A stretch of DNA of 64,000 nucleotides from Climacium dendroides (Eukaryota; Streptophyta; Bryopsida; Hypnales; Climaciaceae): the NCBI GenBank assembly GCA_950106755.1, contig OX467088.1:12508001-12572000 (forward strand). Direction: 5' to 3'. The notes beneath the pieces are model-generated. The model ran no database searches, had not been told where the DNA came from, and saw nothing but the letters and a program-made list of their open reading frames with translations. Of this stretch, positions 23,881-36,019 are shown in pieces. The stretch's first letter is position 1; each line of letters starts with the position of its first letter. The translations under genes were made by a program, and so were the position numbers.

Positions 23881-24195
23881 GTAATTGAAGGTGTTAACAA
23901 TTTGACAATTGTAAATTTTCTTTCTACTTGTCATTTGTATAAACCCACTATGATAGATTGGAATGGTTGTGTGCAAAATATATACAAATTAATGCTAACT
24001 TAAGATATAATGAAACTAATACATAATTAATACGCATAATCATTTTAATTCATGGTTGATTATTGAGATATTTATCCATTTGCAACATGGAGTGTTTTGA
24101 CTTACTTAATAACATTATGGTTGGAATTTTGCATACCATTATGGCAGGAGAGGAGCATTAGTCAATCGAGAAGGAAATCAGTGCATATAATTAAT

Positions 24196-26984
24196 AAGTC
24201 TTCATTGGATATCTTTTTCTTGATTGGTACTATTGCATGTATTGGATTTTACAATTCAACTTGAGGTATCCAATTAGGCAAGTTAGGACTACTTGATATT
24301 TTAATATTTAGTCTAAATATTTTATACTTAATGTACTATTTGGTCTATATAAAGGCTTGATGTTTAAGACAACTTGGATTTAGATGGCCAAAGAACTTTA
24401 GTACTTAAATGTGTACTGCCATTGGCCAAATCTATATGGATGCTTCTGCTAATAAAATGATGGTAGTGGGTCTTTGGGAGCAAGAGGGACTTTTTCATTT
24501 AATATAAAAGTAATAATTTTAGACTATCCAATAAATATTACATGTGCTTTGGTGTCAATGGGATGAAGATGATTTGATGGGTTGTTATTTTGTTGAAAAA
24601 AATCAATACTAGTACTTTTGTGTATTGTTTTGTGAATTAAGTTACAATAAACTTATAACTTATTTGATTATTAGCAAAAAGGTATATATTTGAGTAAGTA
24701 TCTGGTATAGTTGTTGAAAGAATTATCCTAGAGATATTTGTGTATAAAATTTATATGCAAGGAATAATTGTGTTGAATTAAATGGTTGATTTAAATTTGG
24801 TGATAGACTAATGCATGTGATTATAAAAATAACTTATGTAATTTAGGTTTAAAGAATAAATCTTGATTTGATTTGATATTTTTATTGGAAGTTGATAAAA
24901 AAAAATCCCAATTAGAATATACAATAGATCAACTTTTGTTCTCATTTCAATTAATATATGTAGAAATATTTTTAAGCTACAATTTTAATGTGTATCTATA
25001 CTAGTACAGTTATTTAAACTATATTTTTAGTTGGACTATTACAATAACAAGTTAAAAGTAGTATAATACAAAGTTGTAATATTATATCCATTCAATTATA
25101 TTAGAAATTTAATTAAATGGTTGAAATAAAAATACTCACAAACAAGGTCCTCTGATATAAGTCTATTAATATACATTCTACATTTTTTTTAAATGATGTT
25201 GAATAAAGCCAAATAAATTTTTTAATAGGATCAAAATCAATTCCAAAAGATCAAAAAAAGATATTAATGCAAATCATGTAAATTTTGAGAAAAACATACT
25301 ACAAAATTTAGTTAAGAAAATCCTTCAATAAAGATTTTTTTATTTAATTTACACTTAATGAACATTCAAGATAATAGTGACAATAAGAATGGATTGTTGT
25401 GAAATTAGGATATACCATTGATTGACATGGGAGAAATTTACTTGTTATCTTTTAGTTTAGAATATTAACCTTGGTGACATTCAATAGCATTAAAAGGACA
25501 TTACATATTATTAATCCATATTTTGTGTATTTTCATATCTCAATTTAGGTGATTGTACAAAACATTTTTACAATTTGTGATCTTTAATTTTGAATTTTTT
25601 CTAAAAGTCTCTAAATAGATTAAAAATAGAAAAAATAGATTTAAATTTAGAAAAATAACAAGTATTCTAGGTCATCTTCTAGGATTACAAAAATGAATAA
25701 AGTTTTAAGAAAAATAATAGAATTTTTATATTTTGCACTTGAGCTTAAAGCATACATCTTTTGCATGTTTATATGGATTTTAGGTTTTTCATTTGCTTGA
25801 AATGAATTTTTTTGCTTTAAATACTCTTGAAGATTATGAAAATTAATATTTATGTATTTATTTGAAAATTTTGGCTATTTGAAAAATATTAAGAATCTAA
25901 ATATCTACTTTTTGGATATTTTCATTGATTAATCTTGTGCAAAAATTTTGAAGAAAAATTTTGGACTAGAATTGTTGATAATGAATCATTTTTAATGTTG
26001 TTTTAACTTTATGTATATAAAAAATTCTGGTTTGTTGCAAGCTACATCTAAATGATCAAACCTTGCATCCTAAAACTAATTAAAAATCAAACCTAGAGGT
26101 GATACCAAATGTCACCCTCTAATAATCATGTCTTTTGGTGCTTTAAATCTCGATTGAAGGTTTTGTCCCAATCGAAGGTTTTGTAATTATATTTCCAGTT
26201 TGGAAAACTTTAGCAATTGGAATTTTTACAATTGAAAGATAGGAATCTAAAAAGTGTAGTCACCCAAATTAGCTTTAGAAACAGTATGAACCTCCATTTG
26301 TCAATACATTTTTGCACTTACAGACACATCATCAACATGATGACACCAACATTTTTAGAAAGATACAAAATGCGATGTATGTAGATATATAGAATTTTAT
26401 AAGAATGTCATAATGGATAAATTAGATGAAGGATATTTCTATACTTATTTATCATCTATTATTTTAAATTCATATTATTTTCTCATAAGTGATTTAGTAA
26501 ATGTAGGGACCAATTTTAAAGCTTTTAGTTTAGAGTGGTTGTATGGTTAGTATGCATGGAGACAAAATTCATCTTTTAGTTGATGTTCATATGCACTAGA
26601 ATTGTAGTCATGAACGTTGTGAGCATTTTTAAAAACATCTAATTAAATGGATGGGACTTCAAACTCTCAATATCCATTGTCAAGACCATTGTAGATTAAA
26701 AAGACACATATTAGAAGAACAAAATATGCAAAAACAATTGTTTAATGTATTAAATAAGTATATTATTTAGAATATCCAAGTTAAAAGACAAACCATTCCG
26801 ACCCCAATTTAACTAATTATGGACTTATCCAATAATTATAGACTTATCCAATAATTATGGACAGAATGTAAGATTTTATGACCCCTCCAAAAGCCAAAAA
26901 AACATAAAAATTCATTTGAAAATATAGCAGGCAACGAGCATTTTAATGCACTATACATAATAATAGTATTGAATTCCAACATTG
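24196..26984. other. AT-rich intergenic DNA, nothing recognised
   Basis: There are no ORFs above about 60 codons, no terminal inverted repeats that I can pair, and very few CpGs. Confidence 0.55.
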
Positions 26985-27910
26985 TTAACCCCTAAAGTTC
27001 CTTGACTATGTTTTCACCAAAAACACTCCAAAACTGCCATTTCTAGTACAAGTACCAAATTTTTGGAATTTTTTTTTTTCACACATAAAACCATATGATC
27101 TTGTAATATGTTGATTTGAGAACACATGGTAAAAATTTCAGAAATTTCCACCACGTGGATTGCAAGATATAAGCATTTAAATTCATATAAATCATTTTTT
27201 GGGCCTTCCAATAAACAAAGCAGCTACACTTCACAAGCTCACTTTCCTATGAAAAAATGTCCAAAATGGTGGTTACTCTTTGGAATCATTCTTCAAGGCA
27301 ATTTGGCTACATACTTGGAAAATTTCACATCATTTGGAATTGTATGACATATAGGAAAAAAATAGTAAGTAGTAGAGAATGATTCAAAATACTAAATTGT
27401 TAAGGATTTAATTATGGAATCAAAAAATGCCAATCTCAATGGTTGAAATGTTTTTATAAACAATCTACATCCAATGATTTTATTTTTTTCAAAAAATATT
27501 GAAAATAGAGTAAGATAAAGGACTTCAAAATTTAATTAAGAGTAGAGAATCCATAACTATCCACAAACAAAAATAGCTCATAACTTTCATCTCATAGATC
27601 AAAATGGAATGATTCAAATCTTTCAATATATATATAGAGAGAGAGAAAACCAATTTCAAATTTTTGTTTCCAAAAAAAGTGATTTTTTCTTATCTGCCCA
27701 TACTGCCCGGCAAGTAAAAAAAGTAACATATTTGGCCATAACTTTTGACTCATGTTTTCAAATGTCATGAAATTTTGTGCATATAAAAGATATTCCTTGC
27801 TTCCACCTTCTATTAAAATTTCAGCCTAAAATATGCAAATTTCTAGTCACATGTACCTGCACAAAATTTCTATACAGCTAAAAAATACATGCTAGTCCTT
27901 TAGGGGTTAA
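26985..27910 (+). mobile_element. TTAA-flanked TIR element, family P1, copy 1 (926 bp)
   Basis: It begins TTAACCCCTAAAG and ends CTTTAGGGGTTAA. TTAA duplication with ends starting CCC is typical of the piggyBac superfamily; assignment is by ends only. The internal sequence (AAAACACTC.AAAACTG.CATTT, TTCAGAAATTT.C.CCACGT, CACTTCACAAG.TCAC) matches 37125-38064 directly and 51831-52749 in reverse. The only long ORFs are about 70 codons, so it is non-autonomous. Confidence 0.85.
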
Positions 27911-28640
27911 TGAAAACATCACATACATTATAAAGAAAAGACCCCCTAAGATGAAATAATCCATCCAACTACATAAAAAAACAAGTAATTGCCCTAAACC
28001 AATACAATTGCAAATACAATAAGTAGTGAATGAAAATTATACAATCAATTATATATTTTCCAAAAGGAAAATATACAAGCTTGAAGCCCTATATATTGGC
28101 TAGCAACCAACAATAGAACTTAAAACTACTCTAAATTCTAAATCCTTAGTTTGAGTATTTTTCACTTCTTAAAAAAAGTGAATTAGTTTGATCCCTTTTA
28201 GAAAAAATTTAGATAGGTCTTGAGGACTTGAGTCCCTTGATTAAAATTAAAATTGCATGGATTTTTTGGCTATTTAATAAGACCTATGATATTGATGGTA
28301 TTTCATTAACCATTTTAAATTCCATAGCTTATATGCCCCTCCCACCCACCCTTCATGGCCTTCCTTTCTTTCTTTAATTTTTAATCTATGGTTATAGGGG
28401 ACATACCCTTATATTAAAAATTAAAGGATTAAGTGATATGAAGTCCTTATACTTGGATTGGTTAAAGACTCCATTTTTATCACTCCATTAATTTTTCCAC
28501 CTTGGTAACCATTGGGAGTTCTTTTTACAAATTCCTAATTTTTATTGGTAGTTTGATTTCACTTGACTATTCCTTGTTGAACACATAATTACAGGGAAGT
28601 GGTCATCAAATCATAGTACTATTTAGATCATAGAGTGTAA
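27911..28640. other. Intergenic, nothing recognised
   Basis: AT-rich sequence with short frames only. Confidence 0.5.
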
Positions 28641-29165
28641 GGCTCTGATATAATCTTTAGTTGGGGTTGCAAGTAGTACACAGTTGATTGACTTTCAAAC
28701 TTATTCCTCTTTTGTTATTGATTGTCTATGTATTGATTTAATTTTAGGACTGCGGAGGGCACAAGATTAATGAAAATAATTGATTTATTCCTCTTTTGCT
28801 ATTGATTGACTATCTATGTATTGGTCAAATACCAACTAAGTTTTGGGATATCACACGATACGCACCGGATCTTGAAATGATGGTCCATTAGTGAAATCAT
28901 GTGGAGGGAATTCATTTGAACCATCCAAGGGGTACCTTAAGGCACATGTTAGTTTGTATTGATTTAATCTGGGGATTGCGTGTGGTAGAAGGTTGATTGA
29001 CTTGACTTATCCCTCTTTTGTTATTGGTGGTCTATATATTAGTCAAATACCAATCAAGTTTTGGGATATCACATGATACGCACCGGATCTTGAAATGATG
29101 GTCCATTAGTGAAATCATGTGGAGGGAATTCATTTGAACCATCCAAGGGGTACCTTAAGATACAC
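28640..29165. repeat. Direct repeats of ~215 bp (2.5 copies)
   Basis: A long, almost identical block containing GATACGCACCGGATCTTGAA and GAATTCATTTGAACCATCCA occurs at about 28810-28945 and again at 29022-29160. A partial third copy (TTATTCCTCTTTTGYTATTG) precedes at 28700. Identity is high compared with the neighbourhood, so the duplication is recent. There is no coding potential. Confidence 0.88.
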
Positions 29166-29929
29166 ACTAGTTTAATTTGACTAATTTTTACTTAGAGGCC
29201 AATACATGCATGACCATAGATGACCCATGCCATAGGTGTGACTCGTAGACTATATATTTGGCTCAAACCACTTACCAAGCAATGCGTTGTAGTTTTCAAA
29301 CTACTTTTTACAAGTGTTTGGGGGTGATTAAAGTGTGAAAGTTACTTATGGTGTCTTCACAAGTCTCTTGTGTATAGCCGTTTTTCTTAGACTATGATTT
29401 ATTGGCCATGTTCTTGTTTGATGTTTTAGAGGCTTCAATAGTTGATTTCTCTGTTATGACTCCTATAATATGTTGTTGTGAGCTGAAGACATTTGACATG
29501 CGGAATCTAATTAACTATGTGTTTGTTGGTTTATATGGGTGCAAGTGAGATTCACAGCCTCTTTAGTTAAATATCTATTGCAACCCTTTCTAAGATCATA
29601 ATAGTCAACATTTATTTTATTGGGGTTACTAAATCTTTAAAGTCACTGGATTTAGTTTAAACAACATGAGGATTTAGCCTTTTGAGATTTGATGTTTTAT
29701 TACAATTCACCATTTATGAGACATGATGTGATCTATACATAAATATTTTTTTGTAATAGAATATTGAGAATTAATACACATGATTCGATGGAATAATTAT
29801 GTGATGGCTTGATGGGAGGAGCTATGAACCACCATGTTGGTTCACCTCTTAAAAAATCAAAAATATAAACAAATTACTCAAAGTTGCAAGTCCAGAAGTG
29901 TTAGTACTCTAGATTAAACTACGACCAAT

Positions 29930-30420
29930 AGTTAGGGAGTTTCCTAGTCCATAAAAATAGGAACATGAAAAAATTAGAATAAAAGCTAAAAAATGCCATT
30001 AGAAAAAAATGAAGGAAAAATGGAATGGAAAAAATAGGGATTTAAAACTAAAAAGATGATAAGTAAGATCTAGTAGAGTAACCAAATTAGACTAATGGTA
30101 AAATGATGACAAAATGAAAATAAAAAATGCAAAAAAACAAAATGAAAACAAAACACTACAAGTAGAAAATGAAACTAGAACTAAATTGCAAACCAAAAAA
30201 TATCAAAAATAAAAAGGAAAATAAAAAAACAAAAAATAAAGAGTATGAAATGAAACTAGAAGTAAATTGAAAACTATAAAAATCATAAATAATTTTAAAA
30301 AATCCAAAAAAATTTAATTGAACTAAAACTATGACAAAAATACTAGGGTAGTGAAGAAAACACTAAAATAGTGCTAGAAACACCAAAATAGAAATTTTTT
30401 TTTCTAGTAAATTAAAGGCT
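29930..30420. repeat. A-rich low-complexity tract
   Basis: The plus strand is strongly A-biased, with loosely repeating AAAATGAAAACA and AAACTAGAAGTAAATTG-like units. Duplicated words such as GAAATGAAACTAGAA recur about 75 bp apart. Confidence 0.7.
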
Positions 30421-31916
30421 TTACAATAATTTAGGGAGTTTTGCACTAAACTAGCATATTTACATTAAACTAGCACATTTTTCAGTAAGTTAGAGGTAAA
30501 TGAAAGTAGTTAAAAACATTAGTCTATTGAGAGGGGATGTAGGCAAAATTAGGTTTGGGAGTTCTCTCTTCTTCTCTCTTCCTCTCTCTTGCAATATTGA
30601 ATGCATATGTGTTTTAAAATGAATGTTGTGATTTATGGGCATTTTAAGCATAAATTGTTGGAGATGAAGGAAGGAAATCATGTAGGACAATTTGTTGAGT
30701 AGATTTAACTATTTTATAGAAGAAAATGGATGAAAAATGGAGGTTTTTGAGGTTAGATGGAAAAAGGTGCTTGAGAATAAAGGAAAATTTGTGAATGAGA
30801 TTGGACTGCCAATTTCAATGGGCAATTGCAAGAGCACAAAGAACCGGATGGAGGTAAATTTTGGAGGGATGGTGCGCCTTGAAGTTAGCTTTATGAAAAG
30901 CTATGGCTTGCTTAATTTGGAGTAAGGACAAAGGTGTGGAATCTGATTTAATGCGAAGAGGTCAACTGCTGCAACCATGAAAGATTGATAACTTTTACAA
31001 GTAATTGCGGGAGTTTGGTAAGGCGGATTGATTTGAATTTTTGGGAGGAAAAGGACAAAAAATTAGCTTTACAATTGGATAAGTCTTGCCCAATTTAGAG
31101 CAAAGACAAAGTTGGAGCAATAGATTTAGTGTGACAAAGTTTGCTACCTGTTTGGCGGCAAATTATTTTGGGTATTTCATTTTTTCTTGTGGTTCCAATT
31201 GAATTTAAATGTAATCCTAATCACAACATGCTTTTGTTTTATAAATCTTAAATATACGGTTCAATATTTATGCATGGAATTTTCTTGTGGGATGTAAGTG
31301 TCTAGAAAGAGTATATGAAGTTTGAGTTGAATTTTTTTAGGGTTTTAGGCAAGCGTGAAAGCACTATCCAATTGGGAGTAAAATTAAGGTTGAGATGTAA
31401 ATGATGAAATGAAAGAAAAATATTAATTGGTTTAAAAGGAATGTGTGAATGTGTTAAGAATTGGATTTATGGAATTAGGGAGGTGCATGGTGTCAATCTA
31501 GAGAGTGAATTGGGATTTTGGGTGGTTGTGGTGTACTAGGATTAAATTTTAGGACACCCATTTGACCCATTTGGTGCCCTAATTAGCAATTTTAGGTAGA
31601 GATTTTCCTAATTTTGAAGAGCATGTATTAGGGAAATTTAGAACATTCTAGGCATACATATGGGTGATTTAGGGGTGCTGCCCCTATTTCACTTGTTTAA
31701 TTATAAAATTATTAAAAAAATCATTTAGGAGTTCATTGTTTGGAAGGTGGACTAGGTAGGTGTTCCATACACTCCTCAATGGCCCAACTCTTGAGATTTT
31801 CTTGCCACGGTGAAAAAGTCTCACAAGTGCTTCCATTAGTATGTCTTGCCAAATTATTCTCTGTAACAAATGAACTCTTTAAAATTTGTGATTTGTCTAA
31901 GATAATTAGGAATTAA
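30421..31916. other. Intergenic, nothing recognised
   Basis: There is a CT-rich run at 30560-30595. The two 60-70 codon ORFs show no family resemblance. Confidence 0.5.
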
Positions 31917-32215
31917 TCGATAGCAACCATACAACTTATGTATTGTCTCCAATAACCAATACACAACTAATAAAGCGTCCCATAGCTAACACGCAACTAT
32001 TGTATTGGCCAATAACTAACATACAACTTTTGCATTGTCCCATAGCCAACACAAAACTATTGCATAGGCCGACAACTGACACACAACTATTGTATTGGCT
32101 AGTAGCCAATATAGAAGTATTGCATCATCTCATAGCCGACACACAACTATTGTATCAACCAATAGCCAACATACAACTACTATATCAACCAACAACCAAC
32201 TGAAAATGATTATTG
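31917..32215. repeat. 33-bp minisatellite, about 8-9 degenerate units
   Basis: Units alternate words such as CCCATAGCCAACACACAACT and ATTGTATTGGCCAATAACTA with a 33-bp period. Because 33 is a multiple of three, one frame stays open for 86 codons as a repeat of about PIANTQLLYWP. Loose single words of the same type (AGCCAACATATTAGTTGGCA) reappear at 34330. I treat it as non-coding. Confidence 0.85.
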
Positions 32216-32456
32216 GCTAGCAGCCAACAACTAGTACGCAGTTGTTGGTTTAATCTTCTCCGCTGTCATCGATATCTTGATTGACTGTGGCACCAACAAC
32301 TTCCAAGTTTTCCAATGCTACAATAACTAAAGCATTTGGAATGACATGAGTAGCTAGAGGTCCTCTTTTTGCATGAGAAGGCATTCAGTGGGAGTACAAA
32401 ACAATGTTCACATGAACTATTTGGGAAAGACACTGTTCCTTTTGCCATCTACAAGT

Positions 32457-32930
32457 TCAACACTCCCTTGCAACAACGCCCTTGCCTTCCTTCTGGCCTT
32501 TCATTGGAGTCCACCATTCAACCTTGAAATTCCCATAAGTTGGACATTCCAACACTCGTCCAAGCCAAACCAAAAGGTAACTATCTTCATAAGAACAATA
32601 CAAAACAAAGTCTCCAAGCAATACGTCTCTGTATGGATTGAAACTCAACTTAGATTTGTCCTTAGCAAGCCCACAGTATGGGTAGGATTCTACTTCATCT
32701 TCAAGAGTGATGTCCTCTACATTATGAGGATCTAGTCCATTTTTAGCAAAGATTGGAATGTGATCTTAGAGCCAATCTAAAAGTGGCCAAAATCCCTCCT
32801 GAAGTTGTGAAGGAATAGTAGATAGTAGAGAATGAATCTCTGCAAGGATTCGCACCCAGTATGCTACAATTCCTACCATTTCATTGGCATACCTTTTGTT
32901 CCATGCCATACTAGATTTTTAGAAGTTGAT
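32457..32930 (-). pseudogene. Decayed coding remnant, protein of unknown family
   Basis: Read from about 32930 down to 32457, one minus frame stays coding-like for about 150 codons. It holds segments such as MVGIVAYWVRILAEIH, then a TAA (32768-32766) where CAA is likely, then DVLLGDFVLYCSYED and VWLGRVLE..GNFKVEWWTP, stopping at 32459-32457. Remnants continue past that stop in the same orientation. The GDFVL..WLGRV..FKV.WW pattern suggests a small beta-barrel of the BAH/Tudor-like kind seen in chromatin and transposon proteins, but I cannot name the family. Confidence 0.5.
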
Positions 32931-33589
32931 GAACTTGGCAATTCCATTTTTAATGAAGCTTTAATAAAGCTTTATTTCTCAATACATTCATTAGTCTTTA
33001 CAACTTCCTTTTTGACGTTCAACTTCAAGGTAGGAGTAAAGGCAATCCTTCAACCTCTCAAAAGTCATTTCAATCTACTCTCTCCAAGGCAACAATTGGT
33101 CGGAAGAAACGTGCTTGTTGCAATGACCCTATAGATAGTGGAGGCCTAGAGGACATTTCAGAGGTGGATTTGTCCAACGAGCAAATGTCTCCAATACCTG
33201 ATTGGCACATTCAATTTAAGTGTCCATGAACTTTTGGAGGTTCATCTCAAACAATAGCAATTAAAGTACTCTATATTAAGTCCATCACAAAATTCTCAAC
33301 TCCTAGAATACATGTAGTGCATTTTTTCTTTTTGACCTTGTAGTATTGGGGCGTAGCTCATTCTCATATTGTATTGACTGCTAGCCGACCGGTACTTTTG
33401 TGTCAGTTGTCAACTGATACACTTATTATAAAATATGCATTTTTCATTCTTCTATCTCATCTGATTATGGTTTTTCAACTACAGAGTTTTCACCATCCAA
33501 GGCAGCACACAAAAATAGGAGCAGGAACAATTTGTCTACAAGGTCTAGCGGAGCCAATCAACCATGAGGACAAGAAGGTGGTGCTTCAC

Positions 33590-34080
33590 TATCTTTGTAG
33601 CAGCTTCCAAAAAATTTCCTCATCTTGGACATTAATGGAACGCTCTTGCATTTTGAACCAACAATATGGAAGCATGGTAAGGTTATTTAAAAGGGTATCC
33701 TTCAATATAGACCGGGACTATGAAACTTCTTGTTATTTTGTATTCAAGCTAAATTTGAGATTGTTTCTTGGTCCAACGTCACTAACAAGAATTTGGAGCC
33801 CCGCTTTCAAAGCATTTGGTAAGAAGTTCCTAAGCTTAGTACAAACTATCTTTGATTCTTATAGAGAATGTGTGACAAATGTGCTCATAGGGACCATGAA
33901 AACCCCAACCATCCCTATTTCTTGAAGTATTTAGTAAGGTTGCTTCGTTCTTTGGAGGGGTTGCTTGATAAAAATACAATTGTGAAATAATTACCTCTTA
34001 GTTGATGACTTGCTCTACAAAAATATTCTAAACAATCCGTATTCAACAGTTCACCCCTTACCTATACAAAGATGTTAGAA
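33590..34080 (+). pseudogene. Decayed FCP1/NIF-like HAD phosphatase domain 1
   Basis: In the frame starting at 33604 the sequence reads LPKNFLILDINGTLLHFEP, matching motif I of FCP1/SCP-like phosphatases (hydrophobic strand, D-x-[DN]-G-T). A RPGL..FLLFC block and an EIVSWSNVTNKNLEP block (motif II region) follow. In-frame stops occur at 33688-33690 and 33721-33723 and later. After a frameshift, VDDLLYKNILNNPYSTVHPLP at 34001-34060 matches the Asp-Asp motif and the NPPYT-like stretch of the family. Plant NIF-like proteins dephosphorylate serine/threonine targets such as the RNA polymerase II tail. This copy cannot make a protein. Confidence 0.65.
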
Positions 34081-34735
34081 ATAAGGCTTAAACATGGAAC
34101 TAAACCATTCTTGGAGTGGTTTATGATTTCGTTCCTTTAGGAATAGTTGATGTCTAACCTTATAGTTACAGAGTATTGTGAAACAAATTCAAAAGTTGGT
34201 CAGCCTTACTATTTTCCTAGTTTTAAATTGTACAATCAATACATTATCGTCATTCCAGAATCTCAAGCTGGACTTGAGAATTTGAACACTGAAGCCTAGG
34301 ATCTTCTTATATAGTTTTCTTCTTATAGAAGGACAGCCAACATATTAGTTGGCAACCAATACATTTTTTTGAATTTTGATTGTATATGTTCTGTAAAATT
34401 CTTGCAGTACATTTTTGTAATTAGCTAGTACTTGCAAATTATAATCCCCTATTATTGTTTATATTTGAGGACTTTACTTTTAATACAAGAAGTATTTTAA
34501 ATTCAAACAACTAAAAATCTACTTCAATGATGAATGTTGTGGCCTTTCATTAAAAAATGCTTGTTACTATCCATTTCATTTTGATTTTTTGTTTTTAGGT
34601 ATCTTTGTAAGGTAGAATGACAAAATATTCTTATTACTATTTTGACATAGCATTTCACATGTCGCCCGTTGATCAATACCACTAGTTGCATTCTAACAAA
34701 ACCTTATATATCGCTTATTTGGAGGGCTTTGTGAT

Positions 34736-35395
34736 GTGTTTTGTTCAAAGATCCACCCAAATGGTCTAAGTCATCCCATCAAAAAATGTGTGGTTCTGTG
34801 TGTTATTGGATTGCTATGTTATGTCGACCCGCAGGTCTCTACAAATCGTTGGAATCCGCATCAAAACATTGTGAAGCATCCTAGGCTTAAATCCTTATTT
34901 GAGATGTTGTTGCATCAATTCCATGTGGGTATATAGTTAAAGATGCCCATGCAAGAATTAAAACCTTTATTATCACACCTACTCCTACATGATGTCATTC
35001 CAAGATTATTCAATTTCAGCCGAGAATATTGCGTCAATTGTGAGGAATTCCCTTGGTGTTACAAAATGCTCACTACACTTTTTTCCAAGCAGCGATATAG
35101 GGAGGTTTATGTAGAGGATTAGGTCCTCATGGTAGATGTTAGCCCGTTGTCATTTTGTAGGACCCTAGATTATATTTGCTACCTTCCTTCTTCATTTGCT
35201 GGAGAACTCTTGCTTCCAAATGTCAGTTGAGTCATTCCAAATGTGAGTATTGCCATTCGTCCATTCATTTATCCCTTAACAAAGTATGCATATGTTTCTG
35301 ATTATCTTAAGTCCTCTACTTGTCCTAGCCAGTTTCATTACAAGGTGTCAAAATCCATTGAATATAGACAACTTGATTGGCATGGCATTTGCTAG
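34736..35395 (+). pseudogene. Decayed FCP1/NIF-like HAD phosphatase domain 2
   Basis: One frame runs 220 codons with only three internal stops, at 34934 (TAG), 35120 (TAG) and 35228 (TGA). All three are explicable as CAG or TGG changed by C-to-T transition. It contains KKCVVLCVIGLLCYVDPQ, the position of motif I but with its Asp lost; FEMLLHQFHVGI; YREVYVED then VLMVDVSPL, the second Asp motif; and LPSSFAGELLLPN. The order and spacing follow the FCP1-like fold and parallel domain 1 upstream. The two may come from one tandem-domain gene or from two copies. Family assignment is from motif order only. Confidence 0.55.
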
Positions 35396-35454
35396 TGACT
35401 AGTTCTTTTGAAATGTATTGAATACTAGCTGACATGTTTGCTAAAGTTCTAAAG

Positions 35455-35590
35455 TTTTGTAGTTTAGCAGTTCAAATTTTATAATTTTATAGTTAGGTAG
35501 TTTAGAATCTGTAGTTAGGTAGTTTAGAATTTGTAGTTCTATAGTTCTATAGTTCAAATTTGTAGTTTTGTGGTTCAATAGTTAGTATTG
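35455..35590. repeat. GTAGTTTAGAATTT-type minisatellite
   Basis: About seven imperfect units of roughly 18-22 bp are built on GTAGTTAGGTAGTTTAGAAT and TAGTTCTATAGTTCAAATTT. They follow directly after the second phosphatase-like remnant. Confidence 0.85.
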
Positions 35591-36019
35591 TACCTTTAGG
35601 TTTCAATTATGTTTTGACTACCAACCAACAAATGTTCTTTGTCTTATACCTTATCTTCAATGAAATGCAAAGGAGCATAGATTTTTTAATCATTGATGTA
35701 TTTGTTGTTGCAATCCACGAGTTTTAATTTCTTTAACTGAATACAAATCTATTAGCCACTAGCCGTTTTTATTTTTGGACTATACAATAGTCCATAATTA
35801 GTTAAATTGAGATTTTTCCTAGATCATATATGACACTTGAATTTGCCATTATAATATAGGATAACTAATTATCCATTGCCCACCAAAGGACCTCATTAGT
35901 CAACGATCAACTTTAAATCTTCAATTTGTTTCCAAAGTAACGCCATTGGTGGTTTAGGCATCCACCTTTTGATATTAATTTTGGACACCATTGGTCCAAA
36001 AGCACTTTTCAAGCTTTGT

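Larger units (their letters stand above)
16320..24195. repeat. Arm 2 of a large inverted duplication
   Basis: This is the reverse-complement partner of 4005-10600, carrying paralog B in plus orientation. It is longer than arm 1 because of private insertions (16421-17140, about 18156-18957, 19062-19439) and a tandem duplication in the 3' flank (23123-23880). The outer boundary is near 24195, where similarity to the complement of about 4005 fades. Confidence 0.85.

Noticed and set aside
31943..32203. 86-codon periodic ORF
   Set aside because: It is explained by a 33-bp minisatellite whose period is a multiple of three.
31917..32215. CRISPR-like spaced repeats
   Set aside because: Units are degenerate and contiguous, without unique spacers, in a eukaryotic context.
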